NCBI GenBank assembly: GCA_015501075.1
Contig: JADNYJ010000096.1
Span: 86,114 to 150,113, forward strand
Reading direction: 5' to 3'
Length of the DNA stretch: 64,000 nucleotides
From: Gymnopilus junonius
Lineage: Eukaryota > Basidiomycota > Agaricomycetes > Agaricales > Galerinaceae
In this document: one piece after another, positions 57,228 through 64,000 of the stretch
Position numbering within the stretch: the stretch's first letter is position 1
Layout: the number at the start of each line of letters is the position of its first letter
Notes under the pieces: generated by a model
What the model was told of the DNA's origin: nothing
Database searches by the model: none
Seen by the model: the letters and a program-made list of their open reading frames with translations, nothing else
Position numbers and translations under genes: made by a program

Positions 57228-59701
57228 ATGCCAGAATTCAGAGAGTGTCTGGCTCATTTTCTTTACTTATTTACCCTCTGGAAACTGCATAGAAGCCGAT
57301 CTAGCTTTGTACTCCTGGGTCTCTGGGCTGATTACTCTGCCGCGGAAGTTAAACGGACAGGGAAGGGCAAAGACGGTCTGGTCCAGAAGCTTGACGCGAT
57401 GTGCACATTCAAAAGGGGCTCTAAGGGCTGCCAAACCCATATTTTCCCACAAGGGCTTCGCAAGACTCAAGCACAGAAGAATCCTCCCTCTCTGAACACT
57501 CTGGAACTCAAGGCAATTGAGCATACTAGTCGGGCGATCTTCCTGATGTTTGGAAGTATGCGCCTCAAGGTATGTTAGTCAATATATTCCTACTACTTAC
57601 TTAAGATAAATTTAGGTTGCCTACCTGATGCACACATCTATTCAATGGTACAAGCGTGCCCATTGGGATAAATGCGTCAGACATGTCTCTAAAGATGTCA
57701 GTTTTCACTTCACTGTACTTCAGCTATATAGTTCCCTTACTCTTGCATTTCATCATTTAGAATCGGGGAAAAATTGGACTTGCACTAGAGTTCAAAGACT
57801 ACATCATTACATTTATAACAAATGATCTGGTATTTCAGGTACGTTATGTTCGTTCTGCTCCTTGTATAACCAGCATCATTTTTTGATTATCAATTATTCC
57901 CATATACTCAGCCCATTTGGGAAGAAACCTTTGACAAGAAGAAAAAGAAATGGGGCCTAAATCCCATCCCGCCATCTATTTATGATGATTATTCTTATTT
58001 TTTGACTAAAGTTGCCAACTGGATAGAAACACGATCTAGGGGCATTCGCTCAGGTCTGGCCTGTGAGGTCATGAGATCTACTCAGGACGTATGGTGTGGT
58101 ATTGGCGTCTACACTGTTTGTGAACTCTTCTTTGATGCTGGCATGTTTTCCTATTGTATACTGCTTATATGAATTGGTTTTAAATAATTTTGGCAGGCAT
58201 CTCACCCTTTGTTACAGAGGCAGAAGTGTTTGATTGTCCATCCCGAACAGCTCGACTATGTGAGGCCTTTTTTTCTTATGCTCACAGGTCATACAAGAAA
58301 CTTCCGTGAGTAATTTGCTTACATTCTATGGTAAAGAACCTGATGAAAGGCTACCAGAAAGCTTTTGTGATCTGCATCAGTTGACAATATCTTAGCGCCA
58401 ACTCAGGACCAGCGACTTAGATATATGTATTGGCTCCATGTATATGCTAAAGATGCTGTTGGGATTCCGACTCATCTGGCCGCACTTATCGATGGTTACA
58501 ATGTATGTCATTTAACATAAAAGACCCCCTAATATCTAAGATAATCTTATCAGGCTGCAATACATACTCTTGGGAATCAGCCTCAAAACTGGTGCAGAGA
58601 TGACAATGAGCTCTCGCTTTATGATCCCTTTGACCCAATATACATCCAGGAGGCACTGGAAAGCAAAAGTCTCTCATTAGGCCACCTTATTTTTGGTGAG
58701 AAGGACTGGATGCACTTACAGCAGCAGAAATTTTGTCACCAAGCTACAGACCCATTAACATTAATGTTCATGGAGCGTGGTGAGTCAGACTAATCAAATT
58801 CTCATAGGAGAGTAAAATTATTGACCACTTTATTCAGGCTTGTTAGAAATGAGACACATCTTCCACCAGGCTATTATGAAAGCCTTTATCCTTCACAGCA
58901 AAGAGCTAACTATGTGCAGCGCCCAACATATGCTTATAATGCCAAAAAGCAGATCTGGTCAGTGGTTCAATGTTTCCCATCAAATTCTTGCAGCACTGCC
59001 AGATTGGAGGGGTAAGTGCTTTCACAATGGTGACCATGCCATACTAATGTGATTTTACTAGGAAAAGTGATCAAGTATATGAAGAATTTACTGGACCAGA
59101 GAGGAGACGCCGCCTTTTCTCAACTATTGTGACTGAAAGCCAGGGAGTCGCCATTGGTCCTCTGGAATACTGTGGAAATGGACGAATTCTCCAGCTCCCT
59201 TCGGGAAGAAAACAGTGCATTTAACCATCTCTATATTCAGATCTGCAATCAAATGAATTTCTTTTCAGACTTTCATTAGTTCATAAAGCAGACCCTATGC
59301 TCTCCATCCGTCAAATCACCCAACAAGCTAAACATGAGTTTCGCCTTAAGAATAATCTCGACCAGCCAGGGAAGGCCAAGGTGGCAATGACTGAGCGGCA
59401 GCATATCACACAAGCTGAGTATATCAAGACTGCGGTAGAGACATACTGGTTATCATGATCCCTATCAGAGAGCTGTAGCTCATCTCCCCCTTCTTCAAGC
59501 CCACCTCCTTCCCCTTCCAACACTACTTACCTATGTCCAGAAATAATGACCAACCCAGAAAGGAAGTCTCCACCCAGGAAGAAGCGAAGAATAAGTGCAG
59601 ACAAAAGGATAGCACTGGGAGAATGTGATTTGGATGCAGAGATGCAGGAGAAAAATAGCATTGCTACTAGACAGCGCCGTACTCCTACAGGAAAATTATA
59701 A
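57228..59701 (+). CDS. Unrecognised multi-exon cargo protein
   Basis: Starts MPEFRECLAHFLYLFTLW. Exon 1 is 57228-57569. A second exon begins at 57616 (VAYLMHTSIQWYKRAHW), and a GTCAGT...TTTAG intron leads to NRGKIGLALEFKDYIITF and a GTACGT donor. Later blocks read PIWEETFDKKKKKWGLNPIP, YFLTKVANWIETRSRGIRSG, QRLRYMYWLHVYAKDAVGIP, LGHLIFGEKDWMHLQQQKF and SIRQITQQAKHEFRLKN. An in-frame TGA at 59456-59458 follows YWLS. The same frame then stays open for 80 codons to TAA at 59701, including a strong nuclear signal (RKSPPRKKRRIS), so the TGA may be a recent nonsense change or lie in an intron. It ends 15 bp from the convergent transposase. No known domain was recognised; I looked for and did not find a TET/JBP-type dioxygenase motif. 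Nuclear action is likely. Confidence 0.6.
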
Positions 59702-59716
59702 AATAACTTTAACTAT

Positions 59717-62700
59717 TTAGTTGTGTAAAGATACAGATATCCTGAGCTTCATGGTTTGCTGCCTCCACCATATATCTTCATCCAGCTGATCAAAGAGAAT
59801 AAACTCATCATCATATTCCACATCATGGGCTGGAATCAATACTGCCCCACGTATAATTGTTTCAACATGTATAAAGGCAGCCTTTGACCTGTGATGGGCA
59901 CGAACTCTGGTGAATTTAAGGTCCTTGTCATATGCAGGCCTCTCAGGGGCTGGGATAGGAGCATCATAAGGCAGGATGAGGGCGATGTATTGTGTTTTTC
60001 CCCCAATGTAAATCCCAAAGATATACAGAAGACGTGCAAAGAAAACCCCATTATCATCAGCATCAATAATCACGCAGTCATATCTGGGCCGGTGATGGAA
60101 GGATGGATGTGCGCGTACAATATCTGTCATTTGGCGAGCTGAGACCTTTGACTCATAATTGACACGCAGGGACTGGTAAGGGGATATCTATAATATAGTC
60201 AGAGTTGCAGTTCAGAAATATATAAAGACACTGACCTCGTCAAAAATACCCAAGTTTATATGAGTACCCAACATTGAGGTAAGTGCCTTTGATAGTTGCT
60301 TCCGGAAATTTTTGAAAGCACTATCCCCATTGTGGCCAAATTGGGATTCAAGATATCCAATTGTACAGGGGGGGACTGCAGAGAACAGTGATACATGGCC
60401 TGTACCAATAAACTTGGTTTTGTTTGGTGCATCTTCTGACTCCAGATTAAGTCGTTCTACTTCTGCATCATCAAGGTCATCAATCTGTTCCCGGATCATG
60501 GTGGATATAACATCCTTCTCATTCAAGTTTAGAATCTTAGAGTTTAGGATTGACCAAGTAAATTTGCAAGTCTATTTGAAAGAAAATAATCTACCTACCT
60601 GCACGCCAAAATCCTTGAAGTTAGTCATGAGCTGATAAAAGTCTTTCAAAGGGCAATGTGCCTTTTCATTAGGCTTTGTGCTGAAATTGCGTGCAACACC
60701 TTTTCGCCAGATATCATTGAATACATGTTTGTGAGAATGAGCTTTTATGAAGTTCCAATTTTTATCTGAGTCAATGTCAATAGATGAATATTCCTGGAGT
60801 CACAGTATTAATTGCCTCTGAAAGCATGGAAAATATTTCACTCAACCTTCAATGACTTCTCAAAGTCTAAGAGAGCTGTTTCCCCAGCTTTGGTCATTGA
60901 TTCGAAGTGGAGCGTCAGTGAGGCATACATATGTAAATCCAGAAAGCTCCTAAGGACTTTGAGGAGGGCATAACCAGCTGGAGACTCTTTAGCTGTCAAG
61001 ATGTCATATGCTGCATACAAGAGCAACTAAAATCCATGGGCATTAGATACAAGATGCCTTCATGACTTGAAAAAATAAATATAACCTTGGCTATATCACC
61101 AAATTTTGAGCCATCGGTAAATTCAACTTTCATCACCTCAGAAAAATGATTGAGGCCTCTCCAATGTGGAGTTTCATCAATGCTAAAAATTATTTTCTGA
61201 GCAAATAACAAGAAAATAATGAGCTGGCATATACTATCTATCTAGTTGCTTGGATTTTTCCTTCCACCTTGGCAAAAGCCCGACAAGGCATTTTAATTCA
61301 GGAAATATATGGTCAGCAAAGAGGCCACTTTGATGAGCATGAAGTCCATCCCAGCTTAGTGCCTGATATGGATCACAAAGAAACATCTCCAGAAGATATT
61401 CTTTGCAAGAATTTAATATAGCAGCATCAATGATTAAGCAAAGGTTCTAGAAAAGAAGACAATTTGGGCCATACCTGCACATCCCGAAGCCCATATTCCT
61501 TTAGAAGCTCTTCTTTTTCAGAGGCATTGAGTTTCTTTGCTCTTTCATATATCTTCATCATCAGCTCCTTTGTTCGAAGTTCATAGGTCTCAGATAAATC
61601 AATTAGATTAAGCTGAGGAGCAAGGCAGACTGGGCATGGCATACTGCCCTTGAGACCACGTATCAAAGCCATGACACATCTGGATTTATTAGAACAACTG
61701 ATTAAGGGCATGCAAACAAAAGAAGAAAATATACAGGCTTACTGCTCCTCATAGTCAGCACTGAGGATCAAGATGATTGGGAATAACCAACGCAAGACAT
61801 TATCACCACATGTCTTGTAGAAACCTGTTTGCCCATACAACGAATAGATTCGAGGATCTCGCGTAATGCCTCATGCCAGACAACGCATTTGAAATTGACA
61901 TAGCCTTTTTTATTTGATTCTCCAGAGTCTTCAGTGATCTAGCACCAAGTGAATTTAGCTTGGAAATATGAAAGGAATAAAGAATATTTTGTACAACTGG
62001 TAGCCACCCAACAAGGCGCCCGCCACCAAATCCTTCACCATTTCGGATATCTGCAGGTAGATTTGCACATCTTGCATACACTGGGTAACCCTTTGCAGTT
62101 CCAAATGATGATAGTCGGCTTTTATCTGCATATATAAGTAAAAAAATAGGAGAGGCACCCTTGGGTAACTTTGTCTGAGAGAGGTAAGCCTTTTATTACT
62201 ATGAGGTACATTGAACATTGATCACCTGGATGTCCCACCAGTCATTGGCCATCCAAGGCTCATCAACAAATCTCTCCCACTCTTTCCCACCATATCGATA
62301 GTGGCGCTCTGCATCCCACTGAAATAGCGGAACAAGATTAGGATCATCAACAAGTTCCATGATCCAACTCCACAGTGGCCGTACAGAGACTTGAAATGGG
62401 ATCTCTGCCTTCTTGTATGGTACCGTAATTGTTTTATGTTCAAACTAGCAAAAATTTATTAAGAATAAGCATAGCTAAACATTACTGTGATACATGTCAG
62501 CTATTACTCATGCCAGTCCCTCGCGTTTGACGTGCTTCAGCCCAAATTTTTTCAAGATCGCGTGCTCCGGAAAGGGTAAAGTCATCAGGGTGGTTAATTG
62601 CCTTTTGGAAAAGAGACAGCAGGACATCAACTTGCTTTGTATTCAGATGGGATTCGAGCATAAGTTCAGCGATCTCAAAATCGAGACGAGTGCGGAATGG

Positions 62701-63458
62701 TGCCCAAGGTCGTGCCCTGGGAGTTGAAGCATCTGATTCCATAGGACGTGCATAATGTGGTCCTTGATAACCTTCGAAGTGAAAGAACTGGGTCGCTTGA
62801 TGACTGTTTGGATGAAAGCAGATTTTGATGTCATCAGGCAAGAGACTAAAATCTGGGGGTATCGTGTCAGCATCCATTTGGAGGATGTCATCAATCTCTG
62901 GCAGTGGCCCTAGAAAATAAAACGTGAATACAATGCTCAAATCAGATGACAGTATTGAACTTGTTCACCTTCATTCTCAAATCTGGTATCCAGCTCTGCA
63001 TTAGACTCAGATGCAGCCAAGTCATCTAGGGTTAAGATGTAAGAGTAAATACAATATTCAAAATTCAAAATTTAAATGCAAAAAGGACGTACCTGATCCA
63101 TCGGACTTAAACTAGATGTACTCTCATGAGAGGCTGTACTGACAGCCATATATGATTTGCAACCTGCTAGTGTTAGTCATGAAATCATTGAGATATCAAG
63201 AAACTCAAGGATTGACGTACCCTCTGAATCAGGCTCTGACTCTTCTGGGTCGAGTTCCTCCACACTCTGTGGCTGAGTATCGTGTCCATGCTCTCGGATG
63301 CATTTCCTTTGGTGGCTGGCAAGCCCACGGCGGTGAAAGAGGTCACCACAATACTCACAGATCTCAGTCTTCTGAGTTGTTGCACGTCCACGTCTTGTCT
63401 TCTGAGCAGGATGGCGGACAATTTTCTTCTTGGGCTTAGAAACTTTTGGCTTTGCCAT
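59717..63458 (-). CDS. Plavaka-type transposase
   Basis: N terminus: MAKPKVSKPKKKIVRH, then a C2H2 finger (CEYCGDLFHRRGLASHQRKC). Short acidic exons follow, then the family core: ARPWAPFRTRLDFEIAELML; FEHKTITVPYKKAEIPFQV; FVDEPWMANDWWDIQ; YARCANLPADIRNGEGFGGG...LVGWLPVV; CVMALIRGLKGSMPCPVCLAP; ELRTKELMMKIYERAK; RWRGLNHFSEVMKVEFTDGSKFGDIAK-type block; SPAGYALLKVLRSFLDLHMYASL; NFIKAHSHKHVFNDIWRKGV; NFSTKPNEKAHCPLKDFYQL; C-terminal HPSFHHRPRYDCVII and SKAAFIHVETIIRGAVLIPA. About a dozen exons with GT-AG introns were followed. No stop or frameshift was found in the parts checked. The protein would cut and join element ends at the 30-bp TIRs. Exact residue count and a few exon borders are unverified. 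Confidence 0.88.
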
Positions 63459-63890
63459 GAGAAATGTGCTGATGTGGTATGCTGGGAGAAATAGAAAGGA
63501 TGCTTACCGTGCCGCAGCTTTTAGAGCATTCCCTACTGTCAGGAACGTGTTTCCAGTGGAACTTTACTGGCACCATTGGTGTTAGTAGATCACAGGCCGT
63601 TATGTTATCTTGTGATCTAGGAGATAGCATTATGAAGCTGGTCCGGAGATTATGATAAGATAACCCAGCATCATGTCAATACTTTCACTGATCATAATCT
63701 AAAATTAAGTGTTATATCTCGTGTCATTCAATATGATTAAATCGGTCGACATTATGAACCGAAAGATGAACTCATCTTATCTTGGACTGAGTCATAAAGC
63801 CAGCTAGCCCTTGATAATCATCTCCGGTATATTACAATAGCATTATAATGCATGTCATAATGGGATTTGCCGAGAAGATAATGCGGTCAG
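63459..63890. other. Right subterminal region and transposase promoter
   Basis: No gene. It contains ATTATGAT/ATAATC motifs and CATTATAATG copies near the terminus. The transposase promoter must lie here. Confidence 0.6.
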
Positions 63891-63920
63891 CATTATAATG
63901 CCCCCCGGGGTTTTCCGACA
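63891..63920 (-). repeat. Right terminal inverted repeat
   Basis: Inverse of 49489-49518 with 29 of 30 matches. It is preceded by further GCATTATAATG and CATAATG motifs at about 63,838-63,880, mirroring those inside the left end. Confidence 0.95.
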
Positions 63921-63922
63921 AG

Positions 63923-64000
63923 TCTCATAGCTTGTGAGGGTTGCCATCGTACTGGACTGGCTGGGCAACCTTTACTTCCTTGTGAGACTTTGTTGCCATC
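63923..64000 (-). pseudogene. gypsy gag, 5' portion
   Basis: Minus-strand reading MATKSHKEVKVAQPVQYDGN then PHKL, a TGA at 63925-63927, and D. It continues into 49486 and below once the 14.4-kb insertion is removed. The ATG is at 63998-64000; the gag 5' region and LTR lie beyond the window. Confidence 0.88.

Larger units (their letters stand above)
49489..63920. mobile_element. 14.4-kb Plavaka-type DNA transposon with cargo genes
   Basis: The ends are 30-bp inverted repeats with one mismatch: TGTCAGAAAACCCCGGGGGG at 49489 and its inverse at 63920, both continuing CATTATAATG. A 2-bp AG duplication flanks it (49487-49488, 63921-63922). Excising the element and one AG restores the gypsy gag frame, so both ends are exact. 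It encodes a large multi-exon Plavaka-type transposase (59717-63458, minus) and three other genes: DUF6698-like (50337-52865, minus), Ser/Pro-rich (53.5-57.0 kb, minus) and an unknown + strand gene (57228-59701) converging on the transposase. Plavaka is a superfamily described in agaricomycete genomes and related to CACTA. The near-perfect TIRs and open transposase suggest recent activity. Confidence 0.93.
42818..64000 (-). mobile_element. Chromodomain Ty3/gypsy retrotransposon, nested host of other elements
   Basis: Read on the minus strand, the element runs from beyond the right edge of the window: gag (64000-63923, then 49486-48504), protease, RT, RNase H, integrase, chromodomain and a 3' LTR at 42818-42999. 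It is interrupted twice, by a 14.4-kb Plavaka-type transposon inside gag and by a ~1.5-kb insert between RT and RNase H. A polypurine stretch (GAGGGGGGGTAA) precedes the LTR as expected. Without the insertions the internal region would be about 5 kb. Several stops and frame changes show it is no longer active. The 5' LTR is outside the window. Confidence 0.9.

Noticed and set aside
57228..59701. Cargo protein as a TET/JBP dioxygenase
   Set aside because: TET/JBP genes are known riders on related fungal transposons, so I looked for the H-x-D and distal H-x(n)-R arrangement but found no convincing match.
59717..63458. Transposase as a KDZ (Kyakuja/Dileera/Zisupton) enzyme
   Set aside because: The PWAPF, LPADIRNG-GFGGG-LVGWLP, CPVCLAP and NFSTKPNEK-H blocks fit Plavaka; no CxC cysteine cluster typical of KDZ was seen.

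Overview
The window is from a basidiomycete genome, most likely an agaricomycete. Genes are broken by many 45-70 bp GT-AG introns. The histone H3 is basidiomycete-like, and the families present (basidiomycete multi-pass DUF6533-type proteins, F-box/LRR proteins, a P/Y-rich metacaspase, Plavaka-type transposase, chromodomain Ty3/gypsy) are those of mushrooms and relatives. All assignments come from reading the sequence; no search was run.

Left part (1-8 kb): a decayed Ty3/gypsy element on the + strand, interrupted by a 5'-truncated LINE tail and a polypyrimidine tract, then about 3 kb without a clear gene. A complete seven-exon histone H3 gene lies at 8050-9023. From 9 to 24 kb the sequence is gene-poor. 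It holds an intron-containing tRNA-Glu(UUC), a diverged second tRNA-Glu-like copy, two diverged copies of a ~0.5 kb repeat, and a 688-bp non-autonomous hAT element with perfect 8-bp target duplications.

Middle (24-42 kb): unresolved gene fragments, a 213-bp CACTG-ended mini-element, an F-box/LRR pseudogene with a neighbouring LRR fragment, and a remarkable two-domain gene (CrtC/hydratase-like lipocalin domains fused to a polyprenyl diphosphate synthase, with an apparent 1-nt frameshift). These are followed by a small Ala/Thr-rich secreted protein, an intact 2OG-Fe(II) dioxygenase, a DUF6533-type membrane protein with a stray terminal exon of a second copy, and a metacaspase gene with several disabling lesions.

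Right part (42.8-64 kb): a nest of transposons. A chromodomain Ty3/gypsy element runs leftwards from beyond the window end to a short LTR at 42.8-43.0 kb. Its RT/RNase H region is split by a ~1.5 kb insert that itself contains a 585-bp hAT MITE with perfect 8-bp TSD. Its gag is split by a 14,432-bp Plavaka-type DNA transposon (49489-63920) with 30-bp TIRs and a 2-bp TSD. Removing the element and one TSD copy restores the gag reading frame. The giant element carries a large multi-exon transposase with no internal stop seen plus three non-transposase genes: a DUF6698-like acidic protein, a Ser/Pro-rich protein, and an unrecognised + strand protein converging on the transposase. This cargo-bearing element is the most interesting object in the window. 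Across the broken genes nearly all in-frame stops are TGA, fitting CGA-to-TGA decay.
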